A DNA stretch of 64,000 nt from Tetrahymena thermophila SB210 (Eukaryota > Ciliophora > Oligohymenophorea > Hymenostomatida > Tetrahymenidae). The stretch is taken from NCBI RefSeq assembly GCF_000189635.1, contig NW_002476559.1:310001-374000 (forward strand). The letters are read 5' to 3'. Position 1 is the stretch's first letter. Every line of letters starts with the position of its first letter. The notes beneath the pieces were generated by a model, which was not told the origin of the DNA, ran no database searches, and saw only the letters and a list, made by a program, of their open reading frames with translations. The translations under genes were made by a program, and so were the position numbers. Shown in pieces: positions 38,901 through 50,566 of this stretch.

Positions 38901-41147
38901 GATTTAATCTCAAGTGATCAAATAAATTAAAAAAAGATTTAAATTTTAGAAAAATTAAAGTAATTGATTTTACTACTTCCTTCATCATCAACCTTCTCAT
39001 CATTATCCAATAAAGCAATAGCAAGCTTGATGCCTACAATCAAGCTTACTCCTGATTAGTAGAATAGCTAATTAACAAGTTTGCAATCTGCATTATCTGA
39101 AGATTGGAGTTAGGTACCATATTATAATTTATCAGTTGCTGAAAAGTCAGTTAAAAATTAATAAATATATGACTATTTTAAAATAATAGATAGCATGGCT
39201 AATAATTCTTAAAGCTCAAATTCTACCTCTTAAAATCTCTAAATAGATATTTCAAATAAATTAGGAGAAAAAATGAATTATAACTCTTTACCAAATGAAG
39301 ATCCAAAAATATTTTAGGGAAATAGTATAAAAATACAAAGCTAATAAGTAACTGAAAAAAATCTTTGTAATTACTTGTTTTGTAGTAATTTCTAGCCATC
39401 AGAAACATAAACTAAATCTATTATTTACAATGTTGCATATAAAACTTACTAATAAAATCCCTATTTAGATGATCCAAGCTTTAAAAATCTGACTTAATAA
39501 ATTTAATAAAGCATCGGAAACTAAACAATAGCCTCATTTCCAGTAATAAACCCATCTATATTATCATCATAATAAAATCCTTCATAAAATTCAATTATCA
39601 ATTAAAGTAATGCTGTGTATAATTTTTAAGGAAATTAATTGTAAAAAGAGGGATTGACCTGCTACACAAAAAATAAAAATTAATGGACTTAAAGTGGCTG
39701 TAAATTAGTCTTTAATTCAAAAAGCAATTAATATACATGCTTTTGTGAGTCTTTAGCGCCTACAACTATTGTTAATGATTTATAAGCTTTAATTTAAAAT
39801 AAAAACCTTTAAACAGCTTTTAGCGGATAAGGTTTTGAAAATATTTCTCACTTTTCTGATTTTTACGAGTACATTGCCTTTTGGTTGATAGTTTGTAAAA
39901 CGGTTGGTTTTATATTGCTCTATATTAAAGGAAATCGTTTGGATAAAAAATATGTAAAACATTAAGATAAACAAATTGCAAGCAATATTAATCAAAGGAA
40001 AGTTATGCCATTACCATTAAATTTAAAATCTATAAAAGAGAGTGACTAAAATATAATTTAATATCAAAAATAATAAAATGGGAATAACTCTCCTTTTTCT
40101 GTAGACTAATAAATGAGAAATTAATCATAACGTAAAACAAACAAAAAATTCTTTAACACTTAAAATCAAATTAAAAATGAATTATAGGTCGAAAAGTAGG
40201 AAATTTAATAAATTGAATAACAAGAATTATAAAAATAGTGCTAAAGCGAAGTTGAAGAAATTAATCTTGAATAAAAGGGAAGCTCTAATCAGAATTAAGA
40301 AGATTCAAACACGCCAAGAATAATAGAAGAATAGACTACTAAAGTAGAAAATAAAAGCATATTTTCTAAACTTTAAACAATAAATTTAATTTAAGAAAAT
40401 GGAGATCAAGTGAAAAATGAATCTAAATAAGAAGACTAAAAGTATTAATCGTTAAAAAAAATTCCTTCAATTGACTCTATTTGCAAAGAATAAGCTATTT
40501 AATTTGAAACGAAAGAAAATCATAGCATCATTTCAAGTAGTAGTAAAAATATGATTATCCGTTCATCAAAAAAAAAATTTACTGATTTGAGTTAATTTAG
40601 CAATAATGCACAAAAATTTATTTAATTTCGATTAATAAAATAAATTCTATTCTTCCATAACTTTTTTGGGATATTTTTAGTTTATGATAAGGAGATGTCA
40701 AGGCCATTAAGATTTTCATGCTTTTATGTGAGATTGATACATTCATTTGCTATTTCTGTTATATTTAACTAGTCTCTTAGTATAATTTAATTGATTGCCG
40801 TTTCAATAGCTAATGCATTAATAATTATTACTTGTCTGAAACTATTAGAAATTCTTACAAAAAAATTGAGTCGATATGCTCTTATTTTAATTTTACTATC
40901 TTTACTAAGCTTTTATTATTATGTAATTTTATCTGTAGTAAGTGGATAGTAAGTTAGTTCTTCGAACTTGTCTATGCTAACTTATTTAGCATTTACTCTA
41001 TTTGATTTGCTAGGGATTTCTTTTTTATCTGCAATAATTTAAAGATATTTCGCTATCCGAATGCTCTAAAAATAATAATTATAAAGCTGTTCTCAAAGGC
41101 TTTTTGAACTTCTTCACTTGCAAATTATATTAAAAAGCGTTATATGA
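32997..41147 (+). CDS. B: giant Cys-rich REJ/GPS membrane receptor, near-identical to A
   Basis: Five exons: 32997-35310, 35443-36866 (with a 100-N gap), 36923-37415, 37466-37676, 37737-41147. Exon lengths equal those of A once the gap is collapsed, giving 2580 residues. Signal peptide MLQSLIIFLIQISHFYA, Cys-rich repeats, an REJ-like region, a GPS-like motif near residues 2085-2125 (CFCESLAPTT), one helix, a variable Q/N/K-rich loop, then a group of about three helices. Differences from A cluster in the N-terminal 300 residues and the cytoplasmic loop; the Cys-rich core is almost unchanged. Intron 1 differs in length (132 nt here, 168 nt in A). It is divergent to P3. A surface receptor role is inferred from domain content only. 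Confidence 0.85.
36300..36399. other. Assembly gap in gene B (100 N), probably spurious
   Basis: The ten bases before the Ns (TTTCAATAAT) are the same as the ten after them, and A reads straight through. Removing the Ns and one copy of the ten bases gives an exon of 1314 nt, exactly as in A. Confidence 0.9.
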
Positions 41148-42600
41148 TAATAAATATTTTTTTATAAGAGTAAATATACTTTTATTTTAACTTTTTTTAT
41201 TATTTAAAAATAAATAAAATCTGATGGTTTTATAATATTTAAATATTGAGATAATCGATAACTGATTTCTTATTTTTCCATAATTGTTAATTACATAACT
41301 TTCAAAATTGGCACTTGTTTATTTTTGATCTTCATACATTATAAATTTATTTAACTAGATCCCTATCATAAATTTCTTAGGCTTTTAAATAATATTGTAA
41401 AATAATATTTGTTTGTTTTTTATTGAATATTACATTTATACTGTTTAAATTATTTTTTTAACTTTATTTTGATATAAATTATCAGATATTAACTCTTTAA
41501 AATATTATAGAAAATAAATTTTATTTTTTTCCTCTTTTAGTAAAATTAAAAGTTAAATTATTTAAATAATAGGGAAAAAAAAAATTATTGATTAAAAACT
41601 TAAAGGTTTAAATTAAATAAATAAAATAAAGATTATTTTGATTAAGAAGTTAAATAATTAACAAAAGAATAAGTTAAAAAAGTTTTAAAAAAATAATTAA
41701 AATAAAGAAGTAAAGAGTAAAATAATTTAATTGATAAATCATTAGAAACATATCAATAAAAAAAAATTTATTTTAATAATTTTTTATTTACTTTAACTAA
41801 ATCAAATACTTTTTCTTTAATTTCTATTTCATTATTAATTTAAAGAATATTTGAAATATCACGAAAAATTATATCATTATTTGTAATATTTCAAATAATT
41901 TTTATATACAATATATTTATATATTAAAATAATTTAAAATATTTATGTTTTTTTATTATTTTATAAAAAGATAAAAAATTATTTTTAAATATTTAAAATA
42001 AAATGCAGTGTCAAATATATTGATATAAATATAACTATATATTATGATTGTATATATCAATATTTAGTGAAAGACCCTTTATTTTGTATTACCTCTTAAA
42101 ATTATTTGAGCAGGTTATATTAATTAATTAATAATCCTTAATTCTTTTTTGATATGAATGTGTTAATGAAAATATATTTGTATCTTAGTTTAATAAATTT
42201 TAGATTTTTAAAGTAAATGCGAAATAAAAATTGTTTCTATGGCTATTGATTGCAAATCAAATATTTTGGTTTTTTATTTATATTAAGATTAAATTAAATG
42301 TATTGGATGATAAATGTTAGTTTTGTTTAAAATTAAAATAAGCATTAATCAAGTAAATACCTTATGTCCAAGAATCTTTATATAAGGTGCTTATATCTCC
42401 TATTATAATTATTCAAATAATAGCTTATCTTGGTAAAATTGTAAATTTGATATTTTACGATCAATAAAAAAATGATGTAATAATTTAATACATCAAAAAA
42501 TTGATTGAAGAAAGTGTGAAAAAATTGGTTTACTCTACATCAAAATTATTGAATTAAAAAATATAAATCATCATCATATAAAAGATAGTGTATTTAATAT
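41148..42600. other. Intergenic between B and the zinc-motif gene
   Basis: Very AT-rich and with no trusted frame. The beginning resembles the 3' flank of A and then diverges. Confidence 0.55.
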
Positions 42601-45600
42601 ATGAGTTAAGTATCAAGTAGTAATAGTTAATAATAGCAGTAGTAGTAAACTACTAAAATAGATTAAAACCAATCTAAAGTTTCTAACGATGGATATGTTA
42701 AATGTGTTCTTTGTTTAAAAAAGAATACATTAGTATCATGTAAATAGTGCACAAGATGCAGTCAGATTTCTTGCAAAAGCTGTTTTAAAGTGGAATCAAA
42801 AGTAGATAGATACTCTCCATTTTTGATCATTTTTAAAAATAATAAATTTATTCAAAAGTAATTTAAATGAATTATAAAATAAACAGTTTGTTACTCCAAA
42901 CCAGAAGAAGCTTTTTAACTCAAACAACATAGGCAAATGCTGCTTTAGCGATTTGATTTACCAATAAAATATATTAAGTGATGTAAATATCAAAAATTTA
43001 TTCTATTTTTTTTATTATCGCTATAGATAGCAAATAAAATTATTATTATAGACTTTTAAAGCTTAAATCTATAATATTTAATCATAGAGTACAGTTTAAT
43101 GGGGCAAAGATAGTGTTTCTTCTATTAATTGGTGTTCAAATGATTATAAGTAGGATTTCTCAATAATAGATCCTAAAAAAGAGTAATATCAGATATAATA
43201 ATTATTTTTTATTATTTTAATAAATTTCAATAGACCGCCAACAAATAAATAAAATAATATTTAGATTTATAATACTTTTTTAGCAAAATGAAATAAAGTT
43301 TCAATCAACTAATAATATTAGGATTAAAATGCCTTAATAATTTGGAAATGATCTTTTTGAGGAAAGAATCATTTACTTTATTTTAAATTCAAAGGAATAT
43401 TGTTTAGATAAAAAAAGTGAATAAAGAAATGATCAAAAATATAAATAAAATTCAAATATTAAAATAGGTTTGATGATAGCTATGAGCAATGCGTGGAGAT
43501 GTCTAATACTATTTATAAGGATCATTTGGAAATGAAATTAATTGAAAAAGAAATATTTGAAGATGAGATATATAGCAGAAAATATATGAATAAGTCATTT
43601 GGAGAGTTTTTGAATACAGTTTAAAATGATTTATCGCCTGATAAGGTTAAATAAGACCAGCTAATATTGCTAAAATCTTTTATTTCTTATATGTTGAGCT
43701 CTAAAAAATCACCAGAAGACAAAATATATTTAAGAGGACATGGTATGCTAGCCCTCTTTCTTCTTTGTTTTTGTTCAATAAAAAGATCTTTCTATATCAT
43801 GAAAGAAATATATCACTTCTTTTATGTTGATATTATTCATCCAGATTAAATAAAAAAAGAAGTGAACTACTGCTCCATAGTCAAACATGTTGTTTTCACT
43901 TATCTTGAAAACTTCCAAAAGAAGAAAGATCCGACTCCTCAATAAATAGAAAGGATAGTTGCCTTCACAAGAAAATATCTCTACTTTTAATATAATTTCT
44001 TTTTCTTAAATTAGCTAAATTTATCAAGTGCCTTTCAAATCATAGAACTTCTTCTACTAAACAGGACTGTAATTAACTTTTAAAAATAAGCACTTTAAAT
44101 AAAAGTGTTTTATATATCAATTTACATTATTTATTAAAGATTTTTAATTTTAATTACTAAAAATAACAGCATGATATCATGACTAGAGCGATGGCTTGTA
44201 TAATTCATTTGAATATTAAATCTATTATAGAAGGTGATGGAGATAAATTTAGTTTAAGAGATACAATCTATAATAAAGTTTAACCTGATAATCTTCATCC
44301 ATTATTGTTTTAATAGTGGGAGCCTTTGAAAAAGGAAGCAATTTAAAAGATATTATTAGACTTAAACAGGACAATAGAAATGTAAAAAAGAAAAAATTAA
44401 ACAATATATGAAAAATTATTTTATTAATAATTTTAAAAGGGAAAAATATAAATTATACGATTGTGGAGCAGAAATGTTAGATAAAGCAGTTAAGAATTGT
44501 ATAAAATAATAGAAAAATAGATTCAAGATTATGGAAGAACACTATCTTAAAGAAATAAAGGATTTAAAGAGTTCATTAAAATTAGCCATGAATGAATTAA
44601 ATTAAAATGCATAAAAGATGCAATAGCAGGAAGTTGAAAAAAACAATATAATAATTCAGTATTAGGCTTTAAAAAAGAAGTATGAAATAAATGAAATAGA
44701 ATATGAAGATATTTAAAGCAAACTCTAATTTTTAAATGAAAGAGCAAACAAAAGATAAATGCATTACAATAAGGAATATGAAGAGTAAGTAGCAAATTTG
44801 TAATAACAAGTAAAGAATCAGAAACTTGATTTTAGAGAGCTAGACATGCTTTATAGAAATTAATAAGGGTAATTTAAATAATAGCTAGAAGAAAAAGACA
44901 ATGTTATCAAGAGATTAAAATAGGGTATTCAGCTTTTATAGAGACAAAGAAATGAGATAGTTAGAGATAAAGCTAGCGAATAATCTCTTTAAGAAGTTAA
45001 CGAAATATGTAATGAATCTTAAGAATAAATTAACAATAACCAAGAGTAGTAAGAAGACGAATCTATAAATTATAGAATGTTCCATAGCCATGTTCAAACA
45101 TAGCAATTTAGACAACTAAACTAGAATTAAAATTTATAAAAATCATTTGAAAGAAATAACCATGTTCTTTAGCATGTACCTTAATTAAAGTAATCTATAT
45201 CAGAGGTATCCACTGTTAGTGATTAATCAGCCCTACGTATTTAGTAAAAAAAATCAGTTGATGAACAAATTTGCGATTAAATTGAAGATGAAAGGTAGTT
45301 CTTTGCTGTCTCTGGTAAATCAAATGGAGATATAAACTAAAAAACTACTCAAAAAGTAAAAAATTAAGAAAGCTCCCCTTGTAATTAAGACGCTACAAAT
45401 ACTACTAATAAAATAGAAAAATATGAATCAACTAATGATTAATTAAGTAGAAGTGTTCTTTAAATGTACAAACAATTTGATGATCCCAAAGCCCTCTAAT
45501 AAGCAATTAACGAATAATAAATTTCTCCTGCACATTCATATACAAAAAATATTTAATTTGAATCAACAGATGAGAAATAATATATTTCATCTCTGGAGCA

Positions 45601-46147
45601 TCCTTATTTTGAAAACCACAAAGAAGAAACAGATTATTATTATAATTCTAATTCTAGTTAGCAAATAAAAAGTAGTTAAAATTCACCAAAATCCTATCCT
45701 TAAGTTTAGGCATTTTCTCCTTCTTAACAATAGCAACAGCTTTAGGAATAATAAAAATAATAATCTCCCTCTCAGTTTACTGAAGCTAAAATAAATTAAA
45801 AACAAAGCTCAAAATCAGCTTCTCCTCATTCTCATATTTAATAAGAAAACTCTCCTTAAAATGAATTAAATCATAATCATTTCAGCCCAGTAGATGACAA
45901 ATTTAATGCATATAATAATCTATTTGGAATTAGATCTGCTTAATCAAATTCAAATAATAAATAAAAAGTTGATGATCAAAATAAAAGCAAAGCTGTATAA
46001 AATCAAAGGGCAATGACTTAAAGTCTAATATAATAAACAAATGAAAAAGAAGAATAATTAAATGGAGAAATTTTATAAAAATTTCCTCATAATAAAAGAA
46101 CGCTATCTAATCAAATCCCATAATAAAATGAGATAAAATAAAATTGA
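42601..46147 (+). CDS. Zinc-motif, coiled-coil, Q-rich protein
   Basis: Proposed exons: 42601-42801, 42887-42982, 43052-43182, 43265 to about 43418, about 43470-44104, 44170-44381, 44440-46147; the stop is TGA 46145-46147. After a poly-Q start, residues 36-64 carry paired cysteines (CVLC, CKQCTRC, CKSCF), a zinc-finger or B-box-like pattern. A helical middle includes IYLRGHGMLALFLLCFCS and RSFYIMKEIYHFF, faintly like a TBC Rab-GAP domain, but no catalytic Arg/Gln signature is clear. A coiled coil (from about 44500) and a long Q/N/S-rich tail follow. The junction near 43410-43470 does not stay in frame as sequenced: one more A in the A7 run at 43410-43416 would give a 51-nt intron. Function unknown; a regulatory scaffold is plausible. 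Confidence 0.65.
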
Positions 46148-47285
46148 TTGATTGATTAAATATAATTTACTTTAATATTAATTGTCAAGTATAATATGAA
46201 AATTATAATATAAATTATTTAAATTCTATTTACTAACTAGCTTTATAATCATATTTTTATTCTTTTTTAAATTCGTTCAATTTTAAATGTTCTCTTAAAA
46301 ATTAATAAATATTTTCTCATACATTTTTATATGAAATAATCTTTTGGTAAAACTTTTAATATTCACTAATTTATAAGAGCCTTGACGTAATAAATATTCA
46401 TTTAATATCATATCTCATAGCTGATTTTCTTTGACCTAAAAGGTTCTATTAATAAAATCCTTTTGCTTTCCACAAATCTTTAGATAACATAAATCTGTAA
46501 ATGGCAAATAAAAAAATTTGAGGAATAAAACTAAAAAATATTTTGAAGATTTGTGTATATTTATTTATAAATTCGTTATTATTAATAATAATATTCATAA
46601 TTTATAATAATACTTTAACTTCTTATTAATTAAGGGTACCGCCTCCATCCCCTCACCATCTTTAGACTCTACTCTTGAAGTCAAAGTTAGTCATAAAAAT
46701 TTAACTGCTTAAATATTTGAGATACTATCTTAATATAATAATTATTAATTGAGCTTATTGGTAATAGTGGAATATGTCTAATCACTTTATTTTTAAAACC
46801 TAATTTGGAAATTTTCTTTATACTAAATTATTTTTTTTAGTTCAATTTTATAAACACTAACTAACTAATAAGAAAAATATTAAAAAGTCATCAATTATTT
46901 TTTTTGGTTAAGCTTGATTATGTTTTTAATAAATAAATTAAAATTATATAGAGAGTTACAATTATTTTAAGAAAAAATAATAAATCAGTATTATTTCATT
47001 AAAATTACTCTAACAATTTTAGTTACTTTTACAAATTTTTTACATTTTTGTTAAATAAATTAAAAATCTTTAAAATTTAATTCAATAAATTAAATAGTAA
47101 ATCTATGAAATAAATATGTAATTAGAGAAATAGAATGAATATATTATTGATACTAATAGCATTATTTTATATTTATCCTGAGGGAAATTTAAGATGAAAA
47201 AAGCATTAGGCAATATAATATATTTATAAGAAAAAAATCATTAGTTTAAATTATTAAGTTTTCGTTATAAATATTTTAACAAAAC
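46148..47285. other. Intergenic with one GC-richer island
   Basis: AT-rich DNA. The stretch 46633-46690 is about half G+C (GGTACCGCCTCCATCCCC and following), in sharp contrast to its surroundings. No coding signature on either strand; a small RNA gene or an imported fragment is possible. Confidence 0.4.
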
Positions 47286-49487
47286 TCAAAATTTTTGTTA
47301 GTTTTTAATTATAGAAAATAGTATTCTTAGATCTATTTCACTTAAATTCTTTTCATTCTAGCATTTAAAAAGAAATTTTTATATGTAATAAGACTGCAAT
47401 TATTCTGACTAAAATATGGCATTGTGCTTTTCAAAATAATTCAATTTGCTTTTGATGTCTATTTTTTTTATAAAATATATCAATAAATACTCTAAAAATA
47501 AAGCGAATATTACCTCTAAAGTTAGATTATAATTAATCTGAACTGAAATCTATATCCAAATAATTATCTGTGAGACTTATTAGCTATATTGCAGTTAGTT
47601 GATCTTATCGTAAAAGCATTGAAATGGCTTTTTTCAAAAAAATAATGTCTTTGTAAAATACAAAAATATCTAAATTTGTATTAGCTTGTTAATAAATCTT
47701 TTTAATTTATTTGGGGTCAATACATTTTGTCTAAAAGTATTTTTTTGATTTACAGAGCCTTTTTAAAATAATAAAAATGTTTAAAATAAAAAAATATTTT
47801 AATAATCTTACTGAAATTTGAATAATAAATTTTGAATTTCTTTTTTAATTTCAATACTATTAATGGCCTTCAACTTCTAATCAATAGTACTTCTCAAAGT
47901 CTTACCATTGCTTTTAATTTTATAATGCCTTATCTTTCCTATATTTTTTTGCGAATTATTCTTAATAGTTTTTTTTTTTGAAGACATATTTGAAATTTGA
48001 TTTTCATTCTTTTAAAATATTGATTCTGTTTATGGTGTTTTCATAAAAGCTAAGTTATATATATTATCATTAAATTTTGTCTAATCTATAAATCTATCCA
48101 ACTATTGAGGTTTTTATTTATCTACTGTTAGATTTTTGCCACTTCTTAAATCATTTAGTTCACAGTAATTATTATTTAATTCCTACTCATCTGCGATCAA
48201 AGTATTATTTTTTGTAAATAAATATTTTGAATTATCCAAATAATTATTAATTTAACACTTTTCAACAAAATCTCTAGATTTAGTTTTAAAGTTTGGTATT
48301 TTAATGCTTTTTGTGCTTTTTATGCTTTAATCTTCTAAAATTTCATCAGTATATTCCAATTTTGAGCTGTAAGATTCAAGTGATATTTCATAGCTTTTTT
48401 CTAAAAGATTATTTTAATTAGCTATCTACTAATATTTATCCTGATACAAATTTCTCAAAACTACCATAAAAAAATCTTCTTAAATTAGTTTTTATGATAA
48501 ATTTCTTCCTAAAACTCTAAAAATGACAACCATAGATGCAACACTGTTAACAAGTGCTAATATTTAAGTAATAGTAGGATATTAAATTTAAAATTACTGC
48601 ACTATTTCATCCATGACTAATTAAATTTAGAAGTAAGGTCCAAGTCCTGAATTCAATGAAATCTATCTATCAAAGGTCTAGCTATAAAAATCATATTGAA
48701 TAGGAGAAGAATAAACCTCTTAAGTCTAAAATAATAACCCATTATTAACCTTAGTCTCTTACTTTTATGTTTTTATTGTGCTTAAAATGAATTAATTCGA
48801 CAGGCCGTAAAGGTACGTATTTCTGTAATTTGTTTAAATTTACCTAGAAGTCGTGTTAAATTACTAAGCTTTTAGTTTTACTTAAAAAGTAGCCTCTAAT
48901 CCATTTATAACGCTATCTATTTCGCTTTAAGGAGCACAGTTATCTGGGACAGTTGTTTTTTTGTTGTCTAAGTCATTGCAGCCATATAAATTAATCATTA
49001 ATTAAGACTCAACATTATTTTATTAATCAAGAATAATTGAGTAATTACTTATTTTAGAGAAATCAATACAATTGTAGCCTCTTAGTGAAGGATCCTCGCA
49101 TTAAGTAAGATTAAGATTGAATTATTCATAAACTTTATTTGTACTATCTTGATAGTAAAATTAGACAATATAGACTACATAAGTCTTATTCTAAAGCGCT
49201 TGATATTCTTCAATCGATATAGAAGAATTGTAAGCTAAACTGAACCCTAAGAGGTTTTAAGTGAGAGGTATATCTATTCTGTTATTCATAATGAAGCTTT
49301 GAGATCTAAACAATGGATCAATTAAATTATTAAAGTATAGATACATCAAATAAATGAAATAAGAAAGAACAATAACAGTACTAAATACAGTAAATATAAT
49401 TCCTTGCAATGTACCTTTTTTGTAATGTTGAGCTCCTAGCTTAAATTAAAATTTTGATGAAAATAAATCAAAATCTAAAATACCCAT
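47286..49487 (-). CDS. Two-pass ciliate membrane protein, upstream paralogue
   Basis: Starts at ATG 49487 (MGILDFDLFSSKFQFKLGAQ). The first helix is about residues 27-48 (GIIFTVFSTVIVLSYFIYLM). An extracellular domain of about 270 residues with a few cysteines and Asn-x-Thr/Ser sites comes next, then a second helix with ILALVNSVASMVVIF. A Q/N/K-rich cytoplasmic tail carries a conserved FYKDIIFLKKAISMLL motif. This layout matches a large ciliate-specific family of unknown function. Intron 47811-47759. A further 22-nt interval (47513-47492) must be spliced out, or one base removed, to keep the same C-terminus as the paralogue at 50567-52759 (708 residues); otherwise the protein stops at 47431 after 667 residues. 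Confidence 0.8.
47492..47513 (-). other. Candidate 22-nt intron
   Basis: Reads GTAATATT...TTTTTAG on the minus strand. Removing it joins the frame to a 68-codon tail ending in SIIKNQQKF that is conserved in the paralogue. The paralogue has a 21-nt equivalent. The alternative is a one-base frameshift. Confidence 0.45.
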
Positions 49488-50566
49488 TTAGTTCTACTTT
49501 TATTATTTGTTAATATTTATTTAAGAAAAGTCAACTTCTATTTATATTAAATTATATATAGTTTACTATCTATTTATTTTAGAGACTAAATAACAAATAT
49601 TATGAACTGTAGTTTAATAGCTAAATTTTAAATGAAAATAAATTATAAAAAAATTATTTTTTTTTTTTATAACTGATTATTTTTAAGATTTTATTTAATT
49701 TAATAGAATTTGATTTCACTATACATTCATAAAAATATTTGTTTATTTGATTCTTCTAGTTTATTTAATATAAATTTAACATCATCCAGCATTATTTAAA
49801 AATTGTTATTCTTCATAAATTAAGATAGATAGAAACATAAAATTTAATCAAGCAAAGACTTTTAAAATATTTTAGTTATGAGATTTAGATAAATAATTAA
49901 ATCTTAATTCATAAATATGCTGTAAGCCATTTTTATCAATATATTGTTTAAAATTTATAAAAAATATAAATAAAATGATTCATTTAGATATCCAAGTTTT
50001 TTTTTACTTTTTGAATACAATAATAATAAATTGAATAAAATTTTATTTATGCTATTGATAAATTTACAAATATTAAAGTAATTTCAATTATTATTTTGAT
50101 TTATAGTTAACTTGAAGAATTTTAAATACAACTATAATTAGTAAATAAATTGTTTTATTAAAAAGTAAATAAAATAGATTCAAAATTTTCTTTAAAAATC
50201 TTGATTTATGAATAATTATTTATAAATTTGTTTTAAAAATTTGATTTAAAAATAATAAAAGGTTTTAAAGCTAACATCAACAACAAAAATAAAAGGGGGT
50301 ATAAACTTCCAAATATCACATTCTTATGGATGCATAAAAATACTATCGTTTGGTTGGTATTTTTTATCTTAAAAAATTTATTTGATATATTCCTGGTCAA
50401 AAAAATAAAATCTAAGATATAAAATATTAAATTGCACAAATATATTCAATATGTATTTTAAATAATAAAATATTATTTATCACAAGAGAAACTAGAAAGA
50501 AAAAGGATTATGCAATTTAAGATAATTAGAAGAAAAATATCGAAGTTTAAGTTATTAAGTTTTTAT
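49488..50566. other. Intergenic between the tandem paralogues
   Basis: AT-rich. The left 150 bases are the conserved 5' flank of the upstream copy; the remainder shows no coding frame. Confidence 0.6.

Larger units (their letters stand above)
27691..41147. repeat. Duplicated module, copy 2 (P3-B)
   Basis: Divergent gene pair P3-B, about 13.5 kb; direct repeat of 12446-26103. Confidence 0.8.
47200..49640 (-). repeat. Tandem gene duplication, copy 1
   Basis: Direct repeat with 50500-52930. Similarity covers the gene, about 150 bases upstream of the ATG and about 80 bases past the stop. Confidence 0.8.
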
